A stretch of 64,000 bases of DNA, from contig NZ_PGTS01000004.1 in assembly GCF_002844235.1 (NCBI RefSeq), positions 124,001-188,000 of the forward strand. The letters are read 5' to 3'. The DNA comes from Thalassospira povalilytica (GTDB taxonomy: Bacteria; Pseudomonadota; Alphaproteobacteria; Rhodospirillales; Thalassospiraceae). This document shows, piece after piece, positions 1 to 8,141 of this stretch (position 1 is its first letter; each line of letters begins with the position of its first letter). Below the pieces are notes generated by a model. The model was not told the DNA's origin. It worked only from the letters and a program-made list of their open reading frames with translations, and searched no databases. A program made the translations under genes and the position numbers.

Positions 1-248
1 CCCATAACCGCGACAATGCCAAACGGTTTGCCCGTCTTCTGGCCGATTTACCCGAAGTCCTTGAAGCCTTTTCCCTGACCGGGGAAATGGACTATCACCT
101 GAAAGTCGCGACCAAAGACCTGGCCGCACTGTCGCATTTCGTCAACGAGGTGCTGCTGCCCCATGATTCCGTGCAACATGTCAAAACATCGATTGTTTTA
201 AATGTGTTAAAGGATTTCGAAGGGCTGGCCGTCAGCCCCGATCTTTAG
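1..248 (+). CDS. Lrp/AsnC-family regulator, C-terminal part (partial)
   Basis: Only the last 81 residues are in the window; the reading frame is open from position 3 to a TAG at 246-248. The sequence fits the RAM/effector-binding half of Lrp/AsnC regulators: a stretch ending in LTGEMDYHLKVATKDL (the G-x-x-D-Y-x-L-x-V core that forms the ligand-binding fold), then a helix and a final beta strand ending TSIVLNVLKDFEGL, as in the family's usual C-terminus. The DNA-binding half lies upstream of the window. Such proteins are amino-acid-responsive DNA-binding octamers; the ligand and targets cannot be told from this fragment. Confidence 0.8.
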   Translation, partial: HNRDNAKRFARLLADLPEVLEAFSLTGEMDYHLKVATKDLAALSHFVNEVLLPHDSVQHVKTSIVLNVLKDFEGLAVSPDL

Positions 249-261
249 GATCAAAATGGCA

Positions 262-287
262 AAGGCCGCACCTGCTGGCGCGGCCTT
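262..287. terminator. Hairpin between the convergent Lrp-like gene and the liv operon
   Basis: A perfect 8-bp stem (AAGGCCGC at 262-269, GCGGCCTT at 280-287) with a 10-nt loop lies between two genes that end towards each other. On the minus strand it is followed by TTTGCCATTTTG, a weak U-rich tail, so it could end the liv transcript; no proper T-run follows on the plus strand. Confidence 0.5.
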
Positions 288-347
288 ACCTGTCCCGAAG
301 CCCCCCTTACAACAAAGCCTCGGCGACACCCCCCTATTTTTCGGAAA

Positions 348-1100
348 TCAGATGGCCAGATACTGGTCACGCAATTCCGCATCATCAAGAACAGCCTGGG
401 CTGTTCCGTCAAAGACGATTTCGCCGCTATCCATGATGATGGCGCGATCGGCAAGCTTCAGGGCCGCGATTGCATTCTGTTCAACGATGATGGTGGTGAT
501 GCCCAGTTTCTTGACGTTTTGAAGCGTCTTTTCGATTTCCTGAACAATCACCGGTGCCAGACCTTCGTACGGTTCATCAAGCAGCAATATCTTGATATCG
601 CGTGCCAAAGCCCGCCCGATCGCCAGCATCTGCTGTTCACCACCCGAAAGCGTGATGGCTTCCTGTTCCGCCCTTTCGCCAAGGCGCGGGAACAGCTCAT
701 AGATGCGTTCGACCGACCAGCCGATCGGTTCGGCAATCTGGGCCAGCTCAAGGTTTTGCTGAACCGTCATGCCCGGAATGATCCGGCGGTCTTCGGGGAC
801 AAGCTGCAATCCGAGACGGGCGGCCTGCCACGCCTTCATGGTGTGCAATGGCTGATGATCAAGCCAGATTTCCCCATGTTTGACTTCCGGGTCGGACATG
901 CGGGCCAGCGCACGCAAGGTCGATGTTTTCCCCGCCCCGTTTCGGCCAAGAAGAGCCAGAATTTCGCCTTCGCGGATGTCAAAGGACACCCCCTGAACGA
1001 TATAGCTTTCACCATAATAGGCATGCAGGTCATAGACCGAGAAAAAGGCCGGGTCGCCGCCCTGTTTGCGGACAGGTTCCTGTTTTGGCAGCGCGTTCAT
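348..1100 (-). CDS. livF: Branched-chain amino acid-type ABC transporter ATPase, LivF-like
   Basis: One of two cytoplasmic ATPases that power uptake by the importer encoded just upstream on the same strand. The 250-residue protein has the usual LivF length. Walker A GRNGAGKTS is at residues 52-60, the ABC signature LSGGEQ at 151-156 and Walker B ILLLDEP at 171-177, followed by the Liv-type YEGLAP. Its start overlaps the end of the LivG-like gene by 4 nt, so the two are translationally coupled. It is the last gene of the operon; a hairpin at 262-287 may terminate it. The substrate of the system cannot be fixed from the ATPase. Confidence 0.9.
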   Translation of the reverse strand: MNALPKQEPVRKQGGDPAFFSVYDLHAYYGESYIVQGVSFDIREGEILALLGRNGAGKTSTLRALARMSDPEVKHGEIWLDHQPLHTMKAWQAARLGLQLVPEDRRIIPGMTVQQNLELAQIAEPIGWSVERIYELFPRLGERAEQEAITLSGGEQQMLAIGRALARDIKILLLDEPYEGLAPVIVQEIEKTLQNVKKLGITTIIVEQNAIAALKLADRAIIMDSGEIVFDGTAQAVLDDAELRDQYLAI

Positions 1101-1858
1101 ACTGCTTCCCCTCCGAGATAGGCTTCTTTTACTCTGGGATCATTGCGGACTTCTTCGGGCGTGCCTTCGCAAATGATCGCCCCCTGTGCCAGCACACTGA
1201 TACGGTCAGCCAGACTGAAGACAACATGCATGTCATGTTCAATGATCACTTTGGTCATGCCGCGTTCCTTGATCCGTTTGAGCAGATCAATCGTGCGGTT
1301 GGTATCATGACGCGACATACCCGCCGTCGGTTCATCAAGCAGGAACAGCTTGGGATGCTGTCCCAGACACATGGCCAGTTCGAGACGCCGTTTGTCACCA
1401 CGCGACATCGATCCCGCAACATTGTCCTTTTGCGAAATCAGCCCGACATCTTCCAGCAGATGTTCGGCATGTTCGCGGATCTCGTTTTCGGCAAACAGGC
1501 TTTTGAGGAAGCCCAGCTTGAACTCGCCATCGCGCTTGGCAAAGGCAGGAACCATCACATTTTGCAAAAGCGAGAGTTCCGGGAAAATTTCCGGGGTCTG
1601 GAACACACGCGCCACACCAAGCTGGTTGATTTCGTGTGGCTGCTTGCCGGTCAGAACCTGATCGCCAAGCAGTACCCGCCCGCGATTGGGGGCAAGGCGC
1701 CCGACAATCACGTTCAGCAAGGTCGATTTCCCGGCACCGTTCGGTCCGATAATGGCGTGAACCGTACCTTCCTTGACCCGAAGATTGATGTCGGAAAGCG
1801 CACGCAAACCGCCAAAATTCTTGTCTACATCGGTTACATCAAGAATGTATTCAGACAT
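1097..1858 (-). CDS. livG: Branched-chain amino acid-type ABC transporter ATPase, LivG-like
   Basis: Second ATPase of the importer, 253 residues. Walker A GPNGAGKST is at residues 38-46 and Walker B LFLLDEP at 171-177, followed by TAGMSRHDT. The ABC signature reads MSRGDKR (151-157) rather than LSGGQ. The rest of the domain is intact, so this looks like a subfamily trait, not decay. It lies 3 nt after the LivM-like gene and overlaps the LivF-like gene. The AGMS stretch is closer to urea/amide-type transporters (UrtD) than to the classical leucine system, which would fit the unusual binding protein of this operon. Confidence 0.9.
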   Translation of the reverse strand: MSEYILDVTDVDKNFGGLRALSDINLRVKEGTVHAIIGPNGAGKSTLLNVIVGRLAPNRGRVLLGDQVLTGKQPHEINQLGVARVFQTPEIFPELSLLQNVMVPAFAKRDGEFKLGFLKSLFAENEIREHAEHLLEDVGLISQKDNVAGSMSRGDKRRLELAMCLGQHPKLFLLDEPTAGMSRHDTNRTIDLLKRIKERGMTKVIIEHDMHVVFSLADRISVLAQGAIICEGTPEEVRNDPRVKEAYLGGEAV

Positions 1859-1861
1859 TGA

Positions 1862-3040
1862 TCAGACCTCCCCCGCCGATGCTTGTTCTTTTTCTTTGTT
1901 TTCATGTGCGCCGGATTTCGGTTCGGCCTTGTTGCGGTTGGTGATCAGTCGTGCAAGACGGCTGATCCCTTCCATGATACCACCTGGCAGGAAGATCACG
2001 ATTAGCATGAAGACCAGACCAAGGGTCAGGTGCCAGCCTTCGCCAACGAACAACCCGACCACAGCCGCAACCGGATGCGCCAGCCAGTCCGGCAGGAACG
2101 AAAAGGCATTCAGAAGCACCGTCTCGTTAAAGGCCGAAAAGATGTTTTCGAAATACTTGATGATACCCGCACCAAGCAGCGGACCGATCAGGGTGCCGAC
2201 GCCGCCAAGAATGGTGATCAGAACCACCTCGCCCGAGGCCGTCCACTGCATGCGTTCCGCACCGGCAAGCGGATCGGTCACCGCCAGAAGGGACCCGGCA
2301 AGCCCGGCATACATCCCCGAAATGACAAAGGCCGTCATCAGATAGGGTCGGGTATTGTACCCGGTATAGCCCATGCGGTTCTGGTTGGACTTGATCGCGC
2401 GCAGTTTAAGCCCGAAGGGCGAACGGAAAATGCGCAGATAGATAAAGAACGAAATCAGCATCAGGGCCGCACAGATATAAAAGCCCGAATAGCCGATCCC
2501 TTCGATCCCGAACAGGTTCGGGGTCGGAAGCGACGCATCGGCTTCGATCCCGGCCATCCGGTCGAGAACACGCGCATCACCCTGGGTCAATTGCAGACCG
2601 GTTTCACCATTGGTGATCGGGGTCAGCACCGAATAGGCCAGGTTATAGGACATCTGCGCAAAGGCCAGCGTCAGGATCGAGAAGTAAATCCCCGACCGGC
2701 GCAAGCTGACAAACCCGATGGCAAGAGCAAACAGACCCGAAAGGATGGTGCCAAAGATCAAAGCCGGAATGACATTCATCGACAGCAGCTTGAACGACCA
2801 GACAGCGGTGTAGGACCCCACCCCGAGAAAGGCCGCATGCCCGAATGACAGATAACCGGTCAACCCGAACAGAATGTTATAGCCGATGGCAAAAATGCCA
2901 AAGATCATGAATTTCTGCATCAGATCGGGATAGGCCGCACCAAATGGCTGCAACCAGATCGGCATGGTCAGGACCACCACCGACAGGATCGCCATGTAAA
3001 GAAGGTCCTGCTTGGGGGAGACGATTTTTGTGTTTGTCAT
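1862..3040 (-). CDS. livM: Branched-chain amino acid-type ABC permease, LivM-like
   Basis: Inner-membrane permease, 392 residues, with many hydrophobic segments and the family core [21 protein letters not shown] near residues 53-73. This pairs with the LivH-like protein to form the import channel. A polar insert around residues 147-170 and a charged tail rich in Lys and Glu (about 370-392) are the only uncommon parts. The gene starts 1 nt after LivH ends and stops 3 nt before LivG starts, so the four Liv genes form one transcript. Confidence 0.9.
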   Translation of the reverse strand: MTNTKIVSPKQDLLYMAILSVVVLTMPIWLQPFGAAYPDLMQKFMIFGIFAIGYNILFGLTGYLSFGHAAFLGVGSYTAVWSFKLLSMNVIPALIFGTILSGLFALAIGFVSLRRSGIYFSILTLAFAQMSYNLAYSVLTPITNGETGLQLTQGDARVLDRMAGIEADASLPTPNLFGIEGIGYSGFYICAALMLISFFIYLRIFRSPFGLKLRAIKSNQNRMGYTGYNTRPYLMTAFVISGMYAGLAGSLLAVTDPLAGAERMQWTASGEVVLITILGGVGTLIGPLLGAGIIKYFENIFSAFNETVLLNAFSFLPDWLAHPVAAVVGLFVGEGWHLTLGLVFMLIVIFLPGGIMEGISRLARLITNRNKAEPKSGAHENKEKEQASAGEV

Positions 3041-3041
3041 T

Positions 3042-4058
3042 TTAGCTCTCCATCACGCCCCGACGACCCATCAGACCACGCGGGCGGGTCAGCAGAATGA
3101 CGACGGCAACAAGGTAAATGATGATCTGGTCAATGCCCGGGAAGATGTCTTTCACTTCGGTCATGGACGAGAAGGATTGCAGAATGCCAAGCAGGAAGCC
3201 TGCAAGCACCGCACCGGGCAAGGAGCCCATACCCCCGACAACCACCACAACAAATGACAGCACAAGGAAGTCCATGCCCAGATGATAATCCGGTGGCAGG
3301 ACAGGCGTGTACATCACCCCGGCAAGACCGGCGACCACCGCCGCGATGCCAAACACAATCGTAAATCGCCGTTCGATATTGATGCCAAGAAGTTCGACCG
3401 TTTCACGGTCTGCCATGCCCGCACGCACCACCATCCCATAGGTGGTGAAATGCAGGAACGAAAAGACAAGCCCGATGGTCAGAAGCGAGAAGGCCAGATA
3501 AATCAGACGCCACCACGGATAGACAACCGACTCACCCAATCCGAAAACCGCACCAATTGCCGCAGAACCCGCCACAATATCAGGGGCACCTTGCGGGATC
3601 GGGTTGGCCCCGAAGAAGGATTTGACCAGTTCCTGCAACACAATGGCCAGACCAAAAGTCACAAGGATCTGTTCGGCGTGCGGACGCTTGTAGAAATACC
3701 GGATCAGACTGCGTTCCATCACAATACCGATCAACAGCATCACGGGTATCGCCAGTATGATCGAAAGCGGCACGGACCAGTCAATGATAGCCTTGCCGGT
3801 TTCACCGAACCAGACTTCGAGATAAGGGGTTTCCTTATAGGCATCAAAGAAGGTCACGGACTCATCCTTGACCCGCACAGACAGGGTCAGGATTTTTTCG
3901 AGCGTAACAGCACAAAAGGCGCCCATCATGAAAATGGCGCCATGGGCAAAGTTCACCACGCCAAGCGTGCCGAACACCAAAGTCAGGCCAAGTGCAATCA
4001 GCGCATAGGCCCCGCCCTTGTCCAGACCGTTGAGAATTTGAAGAAATATAGCGTCCAT
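3042..4058 (-). CDS. livH: Branched-chain amino acid-type ABC permease, LivH-like
   Basis: Inner-membrane permease of 338 residues. The N-terminus carries the typical LivH run [22 protein letters not shown], and about eight hydrophobic segments follow. A periplasmic-looking insert with many charged residues lies at about 57-90 ([20 protein letters not shown]), longer than in classical LivH. A hairpin in the gap upstream (4127-4154) could reduce transcription of livHMGF relative to the binding protein. Confidence 0.9.
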   Translation of the reverse strand: MDAIFLQILNGLDKGGAYALIALGLTLVFGTLGVVNFAHGAIFMMGAFCAVTLEKILTLSVRVKDESVTFFDAYKETPYLEVWFGETGKAIIDWSVPLSIILAIPVMLLIGIVMERSLIRYFYKRPHAEQILVTFGLAIVLQELVKSFFGANPIPQGAPDIVAGSAAIGAVFGLGESVVYPWWRLIYLAFSLLTIGLVFSFLHFTTYGMVVRAGMADRETVELLGINIERRFTIVFGIAAVVAGLAGVMYTPVLPPDYHLGMDFLVLSFVVVVVGGMGSLPGAVLAGFLLGILQSFSSMTEVKDIFPGIDQIIIYLVAVVILLTRPRGLMGRRGVMES

Positions 4059-4126
4059 CAGTTATCCGCCGCGTATTCGTAAAGGACTTAATGAAAAGAC
4101 CGTTGGGACATCTTGAGGGGCAAAAT

Positions 4127-4154
4127 GGGCCGACCACTGGGAAATGGCCGGCCC
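4127..4154 (-). terminator. Intercistronic hairpin between binding protein and LivH genes (attenuator-like)
   Basis: On the minus strand a 9-bp stem with one G-U pair (arms at 4146-4154 and 4127-4135) and a 10-nt loop is followed by ATTTTG. It sits in the 118-nt gap after the binding-protein stop. Partial terminators at this place are common in importer operons and keep binding protein in excess over permease. Confidence 0.5.
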
Positions 4155-4176
4155 TGCTTGCATCACTTGGGCTGTA

Positions 4177-5538
4177 TCAGACCTGATACGGGCCAAGCTC
4201 CCCACCGAACATGTCGGCCGGATACTCAACCTGCGAACGCGGTACCTGTTTGACGACTTCAAGAAGGTCAAAGTTGGACTGCGGTTCCTGTTTACCACGC
4301 ACCACAAGAACATCCTTGAAGCACTGGTGATCTTCCGCACGGTACAGGGTCGGGCCATTGCCCGCGCCATCGAACTCGAACCCTTCGAGCTGCTTGATGA
4401 CTTCCCAGGGTGCGAACGTACCGGCCATTTCACAGGCGTTTGCATAAAGCAGCGTCTGGACATAGCAGGTGTGTGCAGCCTGGGACGGCGGGAAGCCGTA
4501 TTCCTGACCGAAGGATTTGACAAAGGCCTGCGAACCCGGATCGGTCAGCGACCAGTGCCAGTTGGTGGTCCCCAGAATGCCCTTGGCGGCATCACCGGCA
4601 CCCTGTGCCATCAGGCGCGAATACAGCGGAACAACGATTTCGAAGTTCTTGCCATTGACCTGCTTGTCACGCAGACCGAACTGAACCGCCTGGGTCAGGG
4701 AGTTGACCATGTCCTTGCCATAGTGGTTCAGGATCAGAACATCCGCACCCGAGTTCAGAACCGGCGTGATATACTGCGAGAAGTCACCCGCACCAACCGG
4801 GGTCCGGACGGTGTTGACGGTTTCCCAACCGATATTCTCGGTCGCGGCCTTGATCGATTCTTCCTGGGTCCAGCCCCAGGTATAATCTGCCGTCAGGTGA
4901 TAGGCGCGGCGATCGGTGCCATATTCATCCTTGAGCACCGGCGCAATTGCCTGACCGGACATATAAGCGTTGAAGAAGTGGCGGAAGCCATAACGCTTTC
5001 TGTCCTTGCCCGTGGTGTCGTTGGAGTGGGTAAGACCCGCCATGAAGATGACGCCCATTTCCTGGCAAAGACCCTGAACGGCAATCGCAACACCCGATGA
5101 CGAACCACCGGTAACCATTGCGACATTGTCTTTTTCGATCATGCGCTTGGCAGATGCACGTGCGGCATCGGACTTGGTCTGGGTATCGCCGGTCACGAAC
5201 TCGACCTTCTTGCCGAGAATACCGTTTCCTTTGAGTTCAAGCGGCTTGATGGTGTTGAGCATGCCGCCGTCACCTTCACCATTCAGGTGCTTGACCGCAA
5301 GCTGATAGGCACGCAATTCGTCAGCGCCTTCGTCGGCATACGGACCGGTCTGCGGTACGTTGAAGCCGAGTTTCACACTGCCTGAACTACCCGGATCGCC
5401 ACGGAAAGTCTGGGCGTGGGCATTCTTGATGAAATGCATCGGGAACGTGCCACCGATCAGCGCCGCACCGGTCGTCGCAGCTGTCCCCTTCAGGATCGTA
5501 CGACGAGTTACATTTCGGGTATTTTTAGTCTCCGACAT
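4177..5538 (-). CDS. Tat-exported ABC transporter substrate-binding protein, amide/urea-like type
   Basis: Periplasmic receptor of the Liv-type importer, Peripla_BP_6 class. I chose the start at 5538 because GGAGG lies 6 nt upstream; an upstream in-frame Met at 5553 has no such site. That gives 453 residues. The N-terminus has a twin-arginine signal (TRRTILKG at residues 11-18, a hydrophobic stretch, then NAHAQ), so the protein is probably folded before export. The motifs GGSSSGVAIAVQ and DYTWGWTQE fit the urea/short-chain amide branch more than leucine receptors, but the ligand is unknown. It is first in the operon and divergent from the ScfR-type regulator, a likely controller. Confidence 0.88.
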   Translation of the reverse strand: MSETKNTRNVTRRTILKGTAATTGAALIGGTFPMHFIKNAHAQTFRGDPGSSGSVKLGFNVPQTGPYADEGADELRAYQLAVKHLNGEGDGGMLNTIKPLELKGNGILGKKVEFVTGDTQTKSDAARASAKRMIEKDNVAMVTGGSSSGVAIAVQGLCQEMGVIFMAGLTHSNDTTGKDRKRYGFRHFFNAYMSGQAIAPVLKDEYGTDRRAYHLTADYTWGWTQEESIKAATENIGWETVNTVRTPVGAGDFSQYITPVLNSGADVLILNHYGKDMVNSLTQAVQFGLRDKQVNGKNFEIVVPLYSRLMAQGAGDAAKGILGTTNWHWSLTDPGSQAFVKSFGQEYGFPPSQAAHTCYVQTLLYANACEMAGTFAPWEVIKQLEGFEFDGAGNGPTLYRAEDHQCFKDVLVVRGKQEPQSNFDLLEVVKQVPRSQVEYPADMFGGELGPYQV

Positions 5539-5646
5539 GGTTTTCCTCCCCAATGTCTTGGGATCTGTTTCAGAGAAATCTGAGGTCTGTTTTCTGGTTG
5601 GTTTTTTTCACGACCTGTCAAAACAATGGGCACGTTCTGAAAACTA

Positions 5647-5663
5647 ATCAACACTGAGTTGAT
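5647..5663. promoter_or_regulatory. Inverted repeat in the divergent promoter region
   Basis: ATCAAC-N5-GTTGAT, perfect 6-bp arms, lies between the divergent binding-protein and ScfR-type genes. The 200-bp gap is AT-rich, so the promoters of both genes must be here; this dyad is a candidate operator. Confidence 0.35.
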
Positions 5664-5703
5664 ATATAACGATTTTTTTGTAAATATATCGGCGAGAGAG
5701 ATG

Positions 5704-5719
5704 AAAATTTGTAAATTTT
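5704..5719. promoter_or_regulatory. Palindrome 20 bp upstream of the ScfR-type gene
   Basis: AAAATTT-GT-AAATTTT is a perfect 7+2+7 palindrome ending 20 nt before the start codon. RamB/ScfR-type regulators commonly bind A/T-rich dyads in their own promoters, so this is a candidate autoregulatory site. No binding data support it. Confidence 0.4.
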
Positions 5720-5739
5720 GTCAAGATTGAGGTTGCCAC

Positions 5740-7320
5740 ATGTCCCGCCAGGCCCCCATCGGACACCGCATTCGCGGCCGCCGCAAAGATATCGGCATGA
5801 CGCAAAATGCCCTGGCAAAAGCCGCCGGGATTTCGCCGAGCTATCTGAACCTGATTGAACATAACCGCCGATCAATCGGCGGCGGGTTGCTGATGCGGAT
5901 CGCAGCCATTCTCGACATCCATCCCCACACCTTGTCGGGATCAGAAGAAGGCCGCCTGCTTGCAGATCTGAGCGAAGCCGCATCCGATCCGGTTTTTTAC
6001 AATACCCCGATCGAAAGCCGCGAATTCCCTGCGATGATTGCAGCCGCACCGGGAATGATCAGCGCGTTTCTTGCCCTGTACCGTGCCTATCGCAGCGGCC
6101 TTGACGAGGTCGACGCCCTGTCGGAACGCCTGAGCCATGATCCGTTCCTGACCGAGGCCAGCCATTCGATCCTGACGCGGATCACATCGATCCGCACAGT
6201 TGCCGAGATTTTTGATGATTATGACAACCTGTCACCGCAACAGCGCGCCCGGTTCAACGCGACACTGGTCAAGGAATCCCATCGGCTGGCGGAATCCGCG
6301 ACCGAGATTTTCAACTTTCTTGAACGCGGAAATGCCGGACGCCCGGCCAACAACCCGGCCGAAGAAGTCGATGATCTGCTTTATGACAATGCCAACTACT
6401 TTCCCGCCCTCGAAGACAGTGCCGCCAGACTGCGCCCCGAGATTGATCCCGATGGCGGGCTTTATCTGACCGATTTGATCAATTACCTTGAAAGCGCGCA
6501 TAATATCCGGGTCGAACGCCTGCCGTCCGAAGACTTTGCCACCAACGGATATCACTGGGACACAGAACAAAAAACGCTGCGCATTTCGCGCGCCCTTCCC
6601 ATCACATCGGCCCGGTTTCAGGCCGCCCGCACCATCTGCAAACTTGAAGCAGGCGATACGGTCAATGCGGTTCTTGCCACCGCCAATATCAGCAGCGATG
6701 CCGGACGCATGCGCGCCTATGAGGCGTTGATATCCTATTGCGCGGCGGCACTTATCCTGCCCTATGATGCGTTTCTGGCCGATGCGCACGACCTGCGCCA
6801 CGACATCGAATTGCTTCAGCAACGCTATGCGGCAAGCTGGGAGCAAATCTGCCACCGGCTGACCACATTGCGACGCCCCGGCGCAGAAGGCGTGCCTTTT
6901 CACCTGATCCGCACCGACATTGCCGGCAATATTTCCAAACGGTTTTCAGCATCCGGCCTGCAATTGCCACGATATGGCGGCGCCTGCCCGCGATGGGCCG
7001 TGCATGAGGCATATCTGGCGCCGGAACGGGTGATTTCGCAATTCGTGCGCCTGCCTGACAACAGCGAATATCTGTTTGTGGCCCGGGCCTTGCGCACCGG
7101 GGCTGGTGGCTATGGCACGCCGCAATCGGTTCATTCGGTCATGATCGGCTGCGACACGGCATTTGCCAATGAAGTGATCTATGCCGATGCCTTGCCGCTT
7201 GAACGTCCGGAATCCGCCGTTCCGGTCGGCATTGCCTGTCGCCAGTGCCCGCGTGAAGATTGCGCACAGCGCGCCTATGAAATGTCTGACACCGCCGATG
7301 GCCGGTCCAGTCGGGCGTAA
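5740..7320 (+). CDS. XRE-family regulator with ScfR (short-chain fatty acyl) domain
   Basis: Cytoplasmic DNA-binding protein of 526 residues. Residues 8-63 form a Cro/XRE helix-turn-helix (RRKDIGMTQNALAKAAGISPSYLNLIE). A long middle part contains the IrrE/DUF955-like region, and the C-terminus has the cysteine cluster CRQCPREDCAQRAYE, diagnostic of ScfR regulators such as RamB, MccR and PrpR-type proteins. Known members sense acyl-CoA esters and control acetate, propionate or methylcitrate genes. GAGG lies 8 nt upstream of the ATG. It is divergent from the Tat-exported binding protein and lies upstream of a transporter-linked kinase, so it may govern uptake of a carboxylate or amide; the ligand is not shown by the sequence. 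Confidence 0.88.
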   Translation: MSRQAPIGHRIRGRRKDIGMTQNALAKAAGISPSYLNLIEHNRRSIGGGLLMRIAAILDIHPHTLSGSEEGRLLADLSEAASDPVFYNTPIESREFPAMIAAAPGMISAFLALYRAYRSGLDEVDALSERLSHDPFLTEASHSILTRITSIRTVAEIFDDYDNLSPQQRARFNATLVKESHRLAESATEIFNFLERGNAGRPANNPAEEVDDLLYDNANYFPALEDSAARLRPEIDPDGGLYLTDLINYLESAHNIRVERLPSEDFATNGYHWDTEQKTLRISRALPITSARFQAARTICKLEAGDTVNAVLATANISSDAGRMRAYEALISYCAAALILPYDAFLADAHDLRHDIELLQQRYAASWEQICHRLTTLRRPGAEGVPFHLIRTDIAGNISKRFSASGLQLPRYGGACPRWAVHEAYLAPERVISQFVRLPDNSEYLFVARALRTGAGGYGTPQSVHSVMIGCDTAFANEVIYADALPLERPESAVPVGIACRQCPREDCAQRAYEMSDTADGRSSRA

Positions 7321-7477
7321 TGGCGCGCACGGTCGGAACCGCGGGTTGTTTTCACCGGCATTTTCCCGGCTGGCAACCGCACAAACCCGCCAGATTTGCC
7401 CCCACCCAAAGTAGCATTATAATTCCTTAAATTAACAGATAGGATTACCATCATAAGAATCAGAAAAATCGGGGAGA

Positions 7478-7867
7478 ATGTCCTTGAATGAGAGACCAAA
7501 GGTCCTGATTGCTGAAGATGAGGAAACCATTGTCGAATCCCTAAGCTTTCTTATGGAAAAGGAAGGCTATGACGTGCGTGTGGCCACCGACGGCCAGACC
7601 GCGATTTCCATGATCGCCCGCGATGCGCCAGACATGGTTTTGCTTGATGTCATGATGCCCGGCTGTGACGGGTTCGAAGTCGTGCGCGCGGTGCGCAGTG
7701 ATGCCAATACCAAACTGATCCCGATCATGATGCTGACGGCCAAGACCCGCGAAGTCGACCGGCGCAAGGGGCTGGAACTTGGCGTTGACGATTTTGTCAC
7801 CAAGCCGTTTTCGACCCGCGATGTGGTGTCGCGGGTGCGCGCCCTGCTTGAACGGGCAGATAACTGA
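7478..7867 (+). CDS. Single-domain (CheY-like) response regulator
   Basis: A stand-alone receiver of 129 residues with no output domain. The acidic pocket is AEDEE near residues 12-16, the phosphoacceptor is D57 in LLDVMMPG, the conserved Thr lies in MMLTAKT and the Lys in FVTKPF, so it should be phosphorylatable. GGGGAG lies only 1 nt before the ATG at 7478, while an in-frame TTG at 7484 sits 7 nt behind it; translation may really start there (127 residues). It precedes a small membrane protein and an SSF-domain histidine kinase, the probable phosphodonor. Without an output domain it must act on another protein. Confidence 0.9.
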   Translation: MSLNERPKVLIAEDEETIVESLSFLMEKEGYDVRVATDGQTAISMIARDAPDMVLLDVMMPGCDGFEVVRAVRSDANTKLIPIMMLTAKTREVDRRKGLELGVDDFVTKPFSTRDVVSRVRALLERADN

Positions 7868-7916
7868 AAACACCGCAAAAAGACCGTTTTCCGACCGACA
7901 ATCAGGAGACATTCCC

Positions 7917-8138
7917 ATCACGCCACCCCGCAGACTGACAGAACGTGCGCTTGCCTTGATGCTGGTCGCCCTGTTTCTCTGGATACCACCACTTGTCGGG
8001 ATGTTTTCCCTTGATGGCATGGTATTCGGGTTGCCGATCCTGTTTGTCTATTTCTTTGCCGGCTGGGGAATTCTGATCATATTTTGCGCGCTGTTGACGC
8101 GGGCCTTGCGCAACGCGGCACAATCCGAGGGGCGATAA
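7917..8138 (+). CDS. Small membrane protein preceding the SSF histidine kinase (DUF3311/CbrX-like)
   Basis: About 73 residues with two hydrophobic segments (LMLVALFLWIPPLVGMF and a second around FGLPILFVYFFAGWGILIIF) after a basic N-terminus. It resembles the short partners found before sodium:solute symporters and before CbrA-type kinases. No ATG, GTG or TTG sits at the right place: a strong AGGAG at 7904-7908 is followed 8 nt later by ATC (7917) and 2 nt later by ATT (7911). The first in-frame ATG (7959) would cut off the basic residues and has no ribosome site. I therefore propose an AUC or AUU start; the exact start is uncertain. The TAA ends 3 nt before the kinase ATG. Confidence 0.6.
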   Translation: MTPPRRLTERALALMLVALFLWIPPLVGMFSLDGMVFGLPILFVYFFAGWGILIIFCALLTRALRNAAQSEGR

Positions 8139-8141
8139 AAA

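Noticed and set aside
923-1861. Long plus-strand open frame over livF/livG
   Set aside because: It mirrors conserved ABC ATPase genes on the opposite strand and contains no family features.
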